38,679 bases of DNA from a virus. The notes below the pieces were generated by a model that did no database searches, was not told the DNA's origin, and saw only the letters and a list, made by a program, of their open reading frames with translations. Both the position numbers and the translations under genes were made by a program. Within the stretch, counting starts at the first letter, position 1; each line of letters opens with the position of its first letter. The stretch spans positions 1 through 38,679 of IMG/VR virus record IMGVR_UViG_3300009149_000110. One strand, written 5' to 3'. Positions 7,856 through 15,700 of this stretch are shown here, piece by piece.

Positions 7856-8371
7856 ATGATAACTAATTTTAATGAATATAATTTATTACAAGAAAGTTTA
7901 TTACTTGAAAAAAGTAGTCTTACTAAACTTGGTGTACCCAGGGAAGTTATGCAACCTATGCAAACTGATTTAGCATTATCACCTGATGCTGAATGGGAAA
8001 AGATGAATCATAAAAAAGATGTTGCTAATTATTTAAGAAAAGGTGATAAAAACTTATTTATCCAGGTAGCACTTGATTCAATTAAAGTATTCGGATCATA
8101 CCCATCTATAAAAGGTGTAACATATTTTATTGATAATTATATCTACAGGGATACTGGATGGTCTGGTGAATTTGAAAAATTGAAAAGAGAACATAAAACA
8201 ATAACACAATTATTAATAGATGTAGACCCTAAGACTAATATTTATAAATTGAAAGGTGATTTTGAAATTAATAGACGACCAAAAAGAAGAATGATCAAAA
8301 AAGAAAAATCATTTATTGAATTTTCAGAAAGATTTAAGAAAGATTTTTTACAACAATTGATAAAATATTAA
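7856..8371 (+). CDS. Putative capsid-targeted protein, first frame of a shifted gene
   Basis: This 171-residue frame starts MITNFNEYNLLQESLLLEKSS, close to the N-terminal propeptide type of T4 internal head proteins. Possible prohead-protease sites of the [LI]-x-E type are LQE (11-13) and LLE (about 16-18). The rest is basic and mixed alpha/beta, with no known domain. The stop at 8369 comes just after a T TTT TTA heptamer (8344-8350). The minus-one frame from that point continues to 8658, giving a 267-residue product if the ribosome slips. One extra T in the run would also join the frames. No Shine-Dalgarno site is evident. Function unknown. Confidence 0.7.
   Translation: MITNFNEYNLLQESLLLEKSSLTKLGVPREVMQPMQTDLALSPDAEWEKMNHKKDVANYLRKGDKNLFIQVALDSIKVFGSYPSIKGVTYFIDNYIYRDTGWSGEFEKLKREHKTITQLLIDVDPKTNIYKLKGDFEINRRPKRRMIKKEKSFIEFSERFKKDFLQQLIKY
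8344..8350 (+). other. Candidate -1 frameshift heptamer T TTT TTA
   Basis: In the zero frame the codons read GAT TTT TTA, so the heptamer fits X XXY YYZ exactly. It is followed seven codons later by the zero-frame stop. I see no strong stem just downstream, which weakens the case for programmed recoding. Confidence 0.45.
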
Positions 8372-8658
8372 AAAGAATAACAGGTACAAATTTCAAAAAA
8401 GCAAAAGAAAAAATATCAGATAAAGCTAAAAAGATAGCTATAGAAAATAACTTACTTATTAAAAGTTTAGATAATCCCCTTAATGGACCAAATGGGTTAT
8501 CTATATTAGATGAATTTTTATATAAATTCGAAGATGTATATTCAGAATACTTCGGAGAAAGAATTGATATACAAGAATTAGCTGAATATTTTACTTACGA
8601 AAAAATCATGACAATGTTTATGTATTATATCTATACTGGTAAAATACTAAATAATTAA
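8350..8658 (+). CDS. Minus-one frame continuation of the gene at 7856
   Basis: From the heptamer the minus-one frame is open for 102 codons, beginning TTIDKILKRITGTNF and ending YIYTGKILNN. It has no plausible start codon of its own near the 5' end. The composition is that of a real protein: amphipathic Lys/Glu helices, then LDEFLYKFEDVYSEYF. Without it, this stretch of more than 300 bases would be empty in an otherwise tightly packed region. It is best read as the C-terminal half of the upstream gene, joined either by frameshifting or by correcting one missing T in the six-T run. Confidence 0.6.
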   Translation, partial: TTIDKILKRITGTNFKKAKEKISDKAKKIAIENNLLIKSLDNPLNGPNGLSILDEFLYKFEDVYSEYFGERIDIQELAEYFTYEKIMTMFMYYIYTGKILNN

Positions 8659-8710
8659 TTAAACAAAAGTAGAATATTACGATATATTATATTAAATATT
8701 AATTTATTAT

Positions 8711-9115
8711 ATGCAATATGATATAAGACATATCGGAGATTTTATATTTAAACAGAAAGATAAATATAAAGACCTTAGTGATGAAGATAAGGAAAAGTTC
8801 TTTTTTATAATGAACCGAAAGTTTGCTAGAAAATTCCCAAAGCATGCACAGTTCTTTAATAATAAAAATATGAACAAATCTAGTGCATTAGATATTTGGT
8901 ATTATTTTTTTATAAAACAAAGAACAATGGATGTACCACAGTGGTATTGGTTTAAGATGAATAGAAAAAAAGAAGCTGGACCATTGAAAAAAGAAGAAGT
9001 AGAATTCTTAATGGATTTTTATGAAATTAAAAATGAAGATGTAGAATTTCTAATTAAGTATTATCCGGAAGAAGTAAATGAAGAAGTGAAAAAATTTAAG
9101 AAGTTCGGAAAATGA
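8711..9115 (+). CDS. Possible clamp-loader small subunit (gp62-like)
   Basis: This 134-residue protein contains FFFIMNRKFARKFPKHAQFF (about 36-55), then SSALDIWYYFF and PQWYWFKMNRKK. This arrangement, an N-R-x-[FS] segment followed by aromatic helices and a W-F/K-rich stretch, reminds me of phage clamp-loader subunit A (T4 gp62). It is shorter than the T4 protein (187 residues). Its place just after gp32 fits a replication role. The match is by memory of the family only and could be wrong; a plain hypothetical protein is the alternative. It overlaps the next gene by four bases (ATGA), so the two are translationally coupled. Confidence 0.55.
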   Translation: MQYDIRHIGDFIFKQKDKYKDLSDEDKEKFFFIMNRKFARKFPKHAQFFNNKNMNKSSALDIWYYFFIKQRTMDVPQWYWFKMNRKKEAGPLKKEEVEFLMDFYEIKNEDVEFLIKYYPEEVNEEVKKFKKFGK

Positions 9116-9387
9116 ACAAATTAAAAGATTTATATAATTTTATGCGGATTAACGATTGTTGTAAGTTCAAACCAGTTGTTGATGTTGAAATAAATTATTT
9201 ATATCTAAAAGATAATAAAGGAACTAAAATTTTTTATGAAGAAGAAGAAGATTGTTTTAAAGTTAAATGTAGAATTAAATGCATTAAAGACGATAATTCT
9301 ATAACATTCTTAGATGAACCTATTTATATGGACTTATTCGCAAAAGAAAAAACAGATGTAATTTCAATCCTTAAAAGCAAATACTAA
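9112..9387 (+). CDS. Hypothetical protein, coupled to the gene upstream
   Basis: A 91-residue protein beginning MNKLKDLYNFMRINDCCKF. Its ATG overlaps the stop of the preceding gene (ATGA). It appears beta-rich, with charged hairpins (LKDNKGTKIFYEEEEDCF) and four cysteines that do not form a standard zinc motif. No family is recognised. The stop overlaps the next start (TAATG), continuing the chain of coupled small genes. Confidence 0.7.
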   Translation: MNKLKDLYNFMRINDCCKFKPVVDVEINYLYLKDNKGTKIFYEEEEDCFKVKCRIKCIKDDNSITFLDEPIYMDLFAKEKTDVISILKSKY

Positions 9388-9548
9388 TGTATAACTTTCC
9401 ACCATCAGGAAAAGAAATTGAAAAATTAACTAATGATGATTTAAGAAATATTGAATTATCATTTGGTCATGAATTTTATTGGGAAATTAAAAAACACAGA
9501 GATTTAATTTTACGTAATAAAAAGTTAAATAAAATTTTGAATCGTTGA
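9387..9548 (+). CDS. Very small helical protein
   Basis: A 53-residue frame, MYNFPPSGKEIEKLTNDDL onwards, ends IKKHRDLILRNKKLNKILNR. Its start overlaps the upstream stop as TAATG, typical of coupled genes in this phage. The sequence is basic and helical at the C-terminus. No family can be named. The -33 part of the next promoter lies inside its last codons. Confidence 0.6.
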   Translation: MYNFPPSGKEIEKLTNDDLRNIELSFGHEFYWEIKKHRDLILRNKKLNKILNR

Positions 9549-9566
9549 TAATTATAACTATATTTG
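9537..9566 (+). promoter_or_regulatory. Bacteroidota-type promoter
   Basis: TTG at 9537-9539, a 19-bp spacer and TATATTTG at 9559-9566, 24 bases before the ATG at 9590. Confidence 0.55.
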
Positions 9567-9589
9567 TAAATTAACTAATAAAGTTTATT

Positions 9590-10003
9590 ATGGAAGATTA
9601 TAAAGTTGAACGAGAAGTTAGACAAAAAGTAAATAAACTTCGTCAAGAATTTAGGGATGATAGTATTCTTTGTGGGTATAAAGCAATGAATGCAACTGAA
9701 GAATATTGGAATAGACATAGACAAGAAGTAGAAAAGCACGATGATATTGATTTTATTGATATTGAAAAACCAATATATTTTAAAGTAACTGATAAACAAT
9801 ATTTCTTTGATCCAAAGAATGCAGGTCAATTAAAGAAACATCTGGAATATGGATTAACTGAATTGTTAGAAGGTGCAGAAGCATTAATTGATGCTATAAA
9901 TGAGCTCAACATAAAGACAGCTAATACAGATGGGGAAAGACTTTTTGTTGAAAGAAAAATAAAAATAAGAGAATTAATGGTTAAATCTGGAAAAATAGAT
10001 TAA
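9590..10003 (+). CDS. Hypothetical helical protein
   Basis: This 137-residue protein (MEDYKVEREVRQKVNKLRQ) has a charged helical N-terminus, a short beta-like middle (KPIYFKVTDKQYFFDPK) and two more helices. There are no membrane segments or metal motifs. The gene follows a recognisable promoter and lies 28 bases ahead of the receiver-domain gene, probably in the same transcript. No function can be assigned. Confidence 0.65.
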   Translation: MEDYKVEREVRQKVNKLRQEFRDDSILCGYKAMNATEEYWNRHRQEVEKHDDIDFIDIEKPIYFKVTDKQYFFDPKNAGQLKKHLEYGLTELLEGAEALIDAINELNIKTANTDGERLFVERKIKIRELMVKSGKID

Positions 10004-10031
10004 TATATAAACACAAAATAAAAACTTTATT

Positions 10032-10385
10032 ATGAATGTATTAGTTGTAGATGATAATCCCACAAATAGACTTCTTTTAAAATATATGATTACAAATGAA
10101 GGTCACAATGTGGAAGAAGCTGAAGATGGTATTTATGCAGTTGAAATGGTTAAAGAAAAAGAATACGATTTAATTTTTATGGATATGATGATGCCAAAAA
10201 TGAATGGTTATTTAGCAACTAAACATATTAAAGAAATAAATCCCGATATCCCGGTGTATGTTGTTTCAGCATATAAAAAAGAAGATTTTCCTGCTGATTG
10301 GCAGAGTGTTGAATATGAAGATGTATTATCTAAACCAGTATCAATAGGTATAATTTCAAATATATTAAATAAACACAATATATAA
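10032..10385 (+). CDS. Stand-alone response-regulator receiver domain
   Basis: The 117 residues form one complete receiver domain with no output domain. All key residues are present: acidic pair Asp7-Asp8 (VVDDN), phospho-acceptor Asp51 (FMDMMMPKMNG), switch Ser79 (VVSAYK) and Lys101 (LSKPV). Such domains accept phosphate from a histidine kinase. A single-domain type acts by docking on a partner or by draining phosphate from a host phosphorelay. No kinase gene is visible in the window. The short spacing (28 bases) to the gene before it suggests one operon. The call is firm; the role in infection is inferred. Confidence 0.93.
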   Translation: MNVLVVDDNPTNRLLLKYMITNEGHNVEEAEDGIYAVEMVKEKEYDLIFMDMMMPKMNGYLATKHIKEINPDIPVYVVSAYKKEDFPADWQSVEYEDVLSKPVSIGIISNILNKHNI

Positions 10386-10415
10386 TTTTTTATTAACTTT
10401 TTAAAACTCTAATTA

Positions 10416-11189
10416 ATGTCAGACTTATTTTTAAAATTAGAATCAGGACAACAATTACGAATACTACCATTTAATAAAGATTCATTTTATAATGAAAATA
10501 TAGTGTGGTATTGTAACCCTTTACAAAAATACTTTATATATAATGATTCAAGATTTATAGACTTCACACACAGAGAAAAAGTATATAGAACTGTAAAATA
10601 TAATTTACCAGTAGAATATAATGATGAAATATATTTTATTAAAATTGGTAGGAAAATAAAAGATATATTAGATAGATTAATTTCTGATAATGATTTTAAA
10701 CCCAACGATTTTTTAATAAATGAAATTTTATTAGATGTTAAGATTAAAGATGTTCAAATTAGTGCAGGGTTTATTGTACCTAATTATGATGAATGCTCCA
10801 TTAGTATAAAAGGTGAAAATGATTATTGGGAATTTTTTAAAACACCACAATATACAACTATTAGAAAAATGTATGATAGTTATGTAGATAATATGCAATT
10901 AGTAAAATCAAAAGAGATATTAAATTATCTAAATGATAATAATTTACTAGAACCACAATATCAATTTTTAATGAGGTCATCTAAAATAAATGATATAAGA
11001 AGTCGTAAAATAAATACAACCAAAACTAAACTTTGGAACCAGGTAATTAAAATGGTTGGTGAAACAGCACACGGAAATGATAACATAGAAGATATTGGGT
11101 ATTTAGATAAAAATGAAGATGGTGAAAATGTTCATCAATTTATGGTAAATGGATATTTATTTGAAATTAAATTAATTGATAAAATATAA
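10416..11189 (+). CDS. Hypothetical protein, 257 residues
   Basis: MSDLFLKLESGQQLRILPF opens a beta-rich N-terminal half containing two aromatic stretches. A helical segment follows (about 150-215), then a short beta-rich end (HQFMVNGYLFEIKLIDKI). There is no signal, membrane segment or clear motif. The start follows an AT-rich 30-base gap after the receiver gene. It may be a phage-specific regulator or structural accessory, but nothing in the sequence decides this. Confidence 0.65.
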   Translation: MSDLFLKLESGQQLRILPFNKDSFYNENIVWYCNPLQKYFIYNDSRFIDFTHREKVYRTVKYNLPVEYNDEIYFIKIGRKIKDILDRLISDNDFKPNDFLINEILLDVKIKDVQISAGFIVPNYDECSISIKGENDYWEFFKTPQYTTIRKMYDSYVDNMQLVKSKEILNYLNDNNLLEPQYQFLMRSSKINDIRSRKINTTKTKLWNQVIKMVGETAHGNDNIEDIGYLDKNEDGENVHQFMVNGYLFEIKLIDKI

Positions 11190-11193
11190 TATT

Positions 11194-11406
11194 ATGGAAA
11201 TAGATACTAAACACGGAATATTAAAAGACACTATTATTAGTCTTTCTAAGATGGGTGCTACCTATCATAAATGTGATGGTATAGATATCTTTTTTATGAT
11301 AGAAAAAGATTCTGAACTAACCCCGGGATGTGATAAACTAAAAAACATCCGTGATTTTATTATGAAAGAATTTGGATATACATTAAAAGTATATTTTAAA
11401 AAATAA
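11194..11406 (+). CDS. Small hypothetical protein
   Basis: A 70-residue protein from ATG at 11194. An in-frame TTG at 11176 would overlap the preceding gene and is less likely. It reads MEIDTKHGILKDTIISLSK and ends GYTLKVYFKK, mixed alpha/beta, with two cysteines (about 27 and 46). Its stop overlaps the next start (TAATG). No family is recognised. Confidence 0.6.
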   Translation: MEIDTKHGILKDTIISLSKMGATYHKCDGIDIFFMIEKDSELTPGCDKLKNIRDFIMKEFGYTLKVYFKK

Positions 11407-11594
11407 TGGGATTAATATCAAATATATGTAATCATACATATGCATTTTACTTTCACGAAAATGCACCACTATATTGTCCTGAATGTGGTAGTTACATTGA
11501 TGGTGGTATGATAATTTCAAAAGGTGAAAAATATATGTTAAAAGAAAGAAAAGTGAAAATGGATAAAATAATTAGGAAATTAAATAATATATAG
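11406..11594 (+). CDS. Zinc-ribbon miniprotein
   Basis: The 62-residue protein has CNHTYAFYFH at about 8-17 and CPECGSYI at about 24-31. Cys8, His10 or His17, Cys24 and Cys27 could bind one zinc ion. The rest is a basic helix (MLKERKVKMDKIIRKL). It is coupled to the gene before by TAATG. Such tiny zinc proteins are common in phages and usually act by binding a host protein or nucleic acid; the target is unknown. Confidence 0.6.
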   Translation: MGLISNICNHTYAFYFHENAPLYCPECGSYIDGGMIISKGEKYMLKERKVKMDKIIRKLNNI

Positions 11595-11595
11595 T

Positions 11596-11603
11596 TATCT
11601 TTG
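11596..11603 (+). promoter_or_regulatory. Weak Bacteroidota-type -7 element with near-leaderless start
   Basis: TATCTTTG at 11596-11603 lies four bases before the ATG at 11608. There is no TTG at the expected -33 place. If active, the mRNA would begin at or next to the start codon. Confidence 0.35.
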
Positions 11604-11607
11604 TAAA

Positions 11608-11778
11608 ATGAAAAGACAAATAAAATGTGATCACTGTGGTACAAGAAATCCAGAAACCTTTCCAGGTGGAAGATTAACAAAATGTTGTGCAGTCACAGAA
11701 CGTGAAAGTGGTTGTTATGCTGTTAAAGATGAAAATGGTAAACAATTTTATGTACTAGGTAAAACTTGGGAAATATAA
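11608..11778 (+). CDS. Zinc-ribbon miniprotein, 56 residues
   Basis: MKRQIKCDHCGTRNPETF opens a short protein with Cys7-x2-Cys10, then a Cys-Cys pair at about 27-28 and a further Cys at about 36, consistent with a small zinc ribbon. It ends 12 bases before RtcB and may share its transcript. A TAnnTTTG element directly before the ATG suggests a near-leaderless message. No specific family is recognised. Confidence 0.6.
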   Translation: MKRQIKCDHCGTRNPETFPGGRLTKCCAVTERESGCYAVKDENGKQFYVLGKTWEI

Positions 11779-11790
11779 TAAATAAAAATA

Positions 11791-13188
11791 ATGATAGAAT
11801 TAAAAGGAAAATATAACAAAGATTGTAAAATTTTTATTGATGATGTAGAAACTGAAGCTATTTCATTAATACAATCTATCTTAGATCAACCCGCATCTGA
11901 AGATGTTCCGGTTAGAATAATGTGTGATACACACACAGGAAAAGGGATCGTTATAGGATTCACTATGCCATTAACACATTTATTAGACCCTGCGTGGATT
12001 GGTGTTGATATAGGTTGTGGTGTTCTAATGGCTTCATTTCCAACTACTTATAAAATGGATTTGGAAAAAATTGATATCGCTATTCGTGAAAGAGTTCCTA
12101 TGGGATTCAATATTCACGAATCAAGAATATTTTCCAATATTCCTTTTGAAGAAGTTCAAAAAATAGCAGATGAATTTACTAAAAATTTCAATGAAAAATT
12201 TGGTACTTCTTATGTTGCACCAACTTATAATGAAAAGTGGTTAGATAAAAAATTAAAAGATGTGAAGATCGACCCTTCTAAATTTTGGAATGCTATCGGT
12301 ACTATGGGTGGTGGTAATCACATGATTGAAGTAGGTAAATCAGATACTTATAACAAATATTGGGTAACTATTCATTCTGGTTCAAGAAACTTCGGTTTAA
12401 AAATTGCTGATTATTGGACAAATGTTGCTAATGGTAAAATTAAAAATGTACCAACTGAATATAATATTGAATTAGATAATATAATTCAAAATACTATTCC
12501 TAAATCAGACATCCCTAAAAAGATGAAAGAATTAAAAGAAAAGTATGGATTTGGTGTAGATAAAAAATATCTTGAAGGTGATAATCTTATTGGATATCTT
12601 TGGGATATGATTTTTGCACAACAATATGCTATGTGGAATCGTCAAACTATGTTAGAACAAGTTAAAAAAGCACTTAAAATTAAAAATTTTGATGAAGTAT
12701 TTGATACGACACATAATTATGTTAACTTTAGAGATTTTATGATTAGGAAAGGTGCTATATCATCTTATATAGGTGAAAAAATGGCTATTCCACTTAATAT
12801 GCGTGATGATGTAATGATATGTGAAGGAAAATCAAATTCTGACTTTAATTTTTCAGCACCACACGGTGCAGGTCGTTTGATGTCTAGGTCTAAAGCTAAA
12901 GAATCAGTTGATTTAAAAGACTTTCAAAAAACTATGAAGGGGGTTTACTCTACTTCTGTTTGTAAGTCCACTTTAGATGAAGCTCCATTCGCTTACAAGT
13001 CGTCAGAAATGATTGAACAAGCGATTGAACCAACTGCTACTGTTTTGGAAAAGATTAAACCAGTTCTGAATATCAAAGATAAATCAGAAGGTATGTCTTG
13101 GAAAGAAAGAAAAGCTAAAAAGAAAAAAGACCAAGATCGTAAAAAAGAACGAAGAGATAAATCTTTTAGAAATATGAAAAGGATGTAA
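11791..13188 (+). CDS. rtcB: RNA-splicing ligase RtcB
   Basis: The 465-residue protein shows the full RtcB signature: VDIGCG (Asp73, Cys76), GTMGGGNH (His177), HSGSR (His195), TTHN (His308) and the guanylylated histidine in SAPHGAGR (His358), followed by DEAPFAYKS. These residues bind two Mn ions and carry GMP. RtcB joins RNA 2',3'-cyclic phosphate or 3'-phosphate ends to 5'-OH ends, the products of many toxin and anticodon nucleases. Length is typical. A highly basic, Lys/Arg-rich tail (about 435-465) is added. In a phage the likely job is repair of tRNAs cut by host defence. The terminator begins inside its last codons. Confidence 0.96.
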   Translation: MIELKGKYNKDCKIFIDDVETEAISLIQSILDQPASEDVPVRIMCDTHTGKGIVIGFTMPLTHLLDPAWIGVDIGCGVLMASFPTTYKMDLEKIDIAIRERVPMGFNIHESRIFSNIPFEEVQKIADEFTKNFNEKFGTSYVAPTYNEKWLDKKLKDVKIDPSKFWNAIGTMGGGNHMIEVGKSDTYNKYWVTIHSGSRNFGLKIADYWTNVANGKIKNVPTEYNIELDNIIQNTIPKSDIPKKMKELKEKYGFGVDKKYLEGDNLIGYLWDMIFAQQYAMWNRQTMLEQVKKALKIKNFDEVFDTTHNYVNFRDFMIRKGAISSYIGEKMAIPLNMRDDVMICEGKSNSDFNFSAPHGAGRLMSRSKAKESVDLKDFQKTMKGVYSTSVCKSTLDEAPFAYKSSEMIEQAIEPTATVLEKIKPVLNIKDKSEGMSWKERKAKKKKDQDRKKERRDKSFRNMKRM

Positions 13189-13208
13189 AATTTACATCCT
13201 TTTTTTAT
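13177..13208 (+). terminator. Intrinsic terminator overlapping the end of rtcB
   Basis: AAAAGGATGTAAA (13177-13189) pairs with TTTACATCCTTTT (13191-13203), with T-rich sequence after it. The 5' arm includes the last codons and stop of rtcB. Confidence 0.8.
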
Positions 13209-13224
13209 TTTAATATATAAATAT

Positions 13225-14322
13225 ATGAAAAAGATATTATATATTTTAGTATTATTAATTTTTACATATAGTTGTTCAAGTAAGAAAGCTGCAATTAAAG
13301 AAGAAAAAAGTATGGATTATACTTTAGAAGAAATTATTTCAGATCAAAGAAGAGATGATATTGGGTTTGGTTCAGAAGAACCCCATATGGAAGATTTAAA
13401 TACTTCAACTACTAAAGATGAATCAAACGGTATGAAAGATGTAGAAATGCAATTATCTGGACCATATAGACCATTAGGAACATTAGTATATAAAGTGGAT
13501 TCAATTTTAACTATTGGTGTTGTATCCAGGGTTGAAGCAAGAATAATTAAACAAGTAAGTGATGAAACTACAGAACAATTAATTTCATTAACAGCACATA
13601 CTTCAACTGGTATTATTTATGAAGAAAGAATAGAAGTTGGTAATATAATGGATATGGAATTAAAATCATTAGAATTAGACGCTTTTACAATAAATAAGAT
13701 AACAGATGATGAACAATTAGTTGACGAAAATGATATTACATTTTGGTTATGGAGTGTTACAGCAAATAAAGTAGGTGATTATAATTTAATAATGACAGCA
13801 AAAATAAAAGATTATGGTCCAAGTAGAAATGTAATTATATTTGATAAACAAATAAATGTGAAAAATAAACCTAAGAAAAAATATACTGTAATATTCACAC
13901 CCCCTGACAATATAAAAAGATATAATGAAATTGAAATTGAATTAGATTTAGTTGAAATGAATCCATATGTTTATAATTTTGAATGGGGTGGTGAAGGTAA
14001 AGTTGTAATAAATTTCGGTGGTAATGTTATTGTAACATCAGATGAAAATATTATTAATGATAATAAATCAGCTTTCCATTATAAATGGATTATAAAACCA
14101 GAAGGTAAAGAAAAAGTAATACCCTTTAATATTAAAATAATAGGTGATTACGAAGATTTAATTATATTAGATGGTAATTTAATTATTGAAAAAAATATCA
14201 AAGAATCATTTAATAGATTTATAGATGGCGCAGTTAAAAGATGGTATTGGTTGTTTACAGCATTATTAATTCCACTTTTCGGATATATCAGAAAAAAATA
14301 TTTCAAGAAGAAATCCGACTAA
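13225..14322 (+). CDS. Large lipoprotein with C-terminal membrane helix
   Basis: This 365-residue protein begins with a lipoprotein signal (lipobox FTYSC, Cys17). It ends with a membrane helix (about 342-358, WYWLFTALLIPLFGYI) and a basic stop-transfer tail (RKKYFKKKSD). Between them lie an acidic linker (about 25-70) and two or three beta-rich domains, the second starting near YTVIFTPPDNIKRY. A lipid at one end and a helix at the other would hold the middle in the periplasm, possibly close to the inner membrane. No family is recognised. Its transcription start is unclear because a terminator lies just upstream and no TAnnTTTG box is seen. Confidence 0.75.
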   Translation: MKKILYILVLLIFTYSCSSKKAAIKEEKSMDYTLEEIISDQRRDDIGFGSEEPHMEDLNTSTTKDESNGMKDVEMQLSGPYRPLGTLVYKVDSILTIGVVSRVEARIIKQVSDETTEQLISLTAHTSTGIIYEERIEVGNIMDMELKSLELDAFTINKITDDEQLVDENDITFWLWSVTANKVGDYNLIMTAKIKDYGPSRNVIIFDKQINVKNKPKKKYTVIFTPPDNIKRYNEIEIELDLVEMNPYVYNFEWGGEGKVVINFGGNVIVTSDENIINDNKSAFHYKWIIKPEGKEKVIPFNIKIIGDYEDLIILDGNLIIEKNIKESFNRFIDGAVKRWYWLFTALLIPLFGYIRKKYFKKKSD

Positions 14323-14337
14323 TCCATATTTTTTTAC

Positions 14338-14345
14338 TATATTTG
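14338..14345 (+). promoter_or_regulatory. Bacteroidota-type -7 element with near-leaderless start
   Basis: TATATTTG at 14338-14345 is followed after four bases by the ATG at 14350. No TTG lies 20 bp upstream. The spacing matches that at 11596, so both messages would start at or beside their start codon. Confidence 0.4.
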
Positions 14346-14349
14346 TAGT

Positions 14350-15078
14350 ATGAAAGATCATAAACCTTTACGATTTGGTAAAAAGAAAAATTTCAAATTA
14401 GAAATTTATCCTTCCTGGGGTTTTTATATCAAATATCTAACTGAAGGATATGGTGATTATGGATACCCATTATTTATATTCCAATTTATTTTTGGGAGTT
14501 TTTATTTAACACTTCCCTGGAAACATAATATTAAAGTTGATGGTGGTCAAGATGCACCTTCTTATGGTATTACTTATCATATGTCTGCTTTTCAAATTTA
14601 TTATGGTAAAAAGATAAAATTTATACATATGCCATATGAATATACCTGGATAAGAACTAGTTTACTTTTAAAAGATGGAATTTGGGAACACGAAACTAAA
14701 GGAAATCGTAAAACATTTTACGAAGAACCTTGGTTATCGAAACAATGGCAAATAACTATCCCATATAAGCATAGGACTTCAAATAAAGAGATTATAGAGC
14801 TTGATATAACTTGTCATATCACAGAAAGGGAATGGCGACAAAAGTGGTTAAAATGGACTAAATGGGGTGCTAAAATAAGAAGAACAGTAGATGTTGAATT
14901 TAGTGAAGAAGTTGGACCAGGAAGGGGATCGTGGAAAGGTGGTGTATTGGGTACAGGGTTTGATATTACAAAAACTGGTAATATTGAAGATGGTCTAAAA
15001 ATAATGGAAAAACAATATGATATGTTTTCTATTGAATGGGAAAGACATAAAAAAATTAAACAAATTATTAAAAAATAA
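14350..15078 (+). CDS. Conserved-looking phage protein of unknown function
   Basis: The 242-residue protein is rich in Trp, Tyr and Lys, without signal or metal motif. The second half contains DITCHITEREWRQKWLKWT and then SEEVGPGRGSWKGGVLG. I believe I have seen a related Gly-rich segment in other phage proteins of unknown function, but I cannot name a family. An aromatic, partly hydrophobic N-terminal stretch (about 30-55) is too polar to be a confident membrane helix. The start is supported by the -7 box just upstream and by the absence of another ATG. Confidence 0.75.
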   Translation: MKDHKPLRFGKKKNFKLEIYPSWGFYIKYLTEGYGDYGYPLFIFQFIFGSFYLTLPWKHNIKVDGGQDAPSYGITYHMSAFQIYYGKKIKFIHMPYEYTWIRTSLLLKDGIWEHETKGNRKTFYEEPWLSKQWQITIPYKHRTSNKEIIELDITCHITEREWRQKWLKWTKWGAKIRRTVDVEFSEEVGPGRGSWKGGVLGTGFDITKTGNIEDGLKIMEKQYDMFSIEWERHKKIKQIIKK

Positions 15079-15110
15079 CTATACAAAGTAACACTATTTT
15101 TATTAAGAAT

Positions 15111-15419
15111 ATGACACAAGCAATGAAAATATCAGGAATCAAATGTGATACACCACATTGTAATTATAGAGATGATACTATACAATTTGAAGATTATCCA
15201 AAATGGATTAATAAACCATGTCCTGTGTGTAGTAGAAATCTATTAACACAATCTGAATACGATCAATGTATTCGTCTATTTGAAATAGAAGATAAATTAA
15301 ATAAATTTATGCATAAATGTAGATGGTTAAATCCTATGTTTTATTATAATAGAATTACTGGAAGAATACCTAAAGTTTATGAAACAACATATAATTTTCC
15401 TAAAAGAAAAATACAATGA
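15111..15419 (+). CDS. Zinc-ribbon protein
   Basis: A 102-residue protein with CDTPHC (about 10-15) and CPVC (about 36-39), an x-C-x4-C / C-x2-C layout that should bind zinc, followed by NLLTQSEYDQC. This pattern (a zinc knuckle, then PCPVCxxNLLT) recurs in small phage proteins I have seen, all of unknown function. An alternative start lies at the second Met (MKISGIKC). It overlaps the next gene by four bases (ATGA) and heads a chain of overlapping small genes. Confidence 0.75.
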   Translation: MTQAMKISGIKCDTPHCNYRDDTIQFEDYPKWINKPCPVCSRNLLTQSEYDQCIRLFEIEDKLNKFMHKCRWLNPMFYYNRITGRIPKVYETTYNFPKRKIQ

Positions 15420-15700
15420 AAATAAAAAGAAGATATCCGAATTTTTTCACAGGATTTGAAGAAACTGAACACGAAGTTTCTACAAAAGAAGAATTAATGA
15501 ATATTGATTGGATAAAGAACTATAATAAAATTCCTAATCATATGGGTGTATTTTATTCACCTAAAAGTTTTGATGATTCCCCTGATATGTTAATGTCATT
15601 AGCTAAAGATAATAATGGAAAAGTAATATACTTTGTTGTAGGATATATTTATGGTGATGCTAAAGAATTAGGATTAGAAGATTATAAAAATTATGTGTAA
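15416..15700 (+). CDS. Small hypothetical protein in overlapping gene chain
   Basis: The 94-residue protein (MKIKRRYPNFFTGFEETEH) has no metal motif or membrane segment and seems to be an alpha/beta domain (GVFYSPKSF, then VIYFVVGYIYG). Its ATG overlaps the stop before it (ATGA), and its own end overlaps the next gene by eight bases. No known family. Confidence 0.7.
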   Translation: MKIKRRYPNFFTGFEETEHEVSTKEELMNIDWIKNYNKIPNHMGVFYSPKSFDDSPDMLMSLAKDNNGKVIYFVVGYIYGDAKELGLEDYKNYV

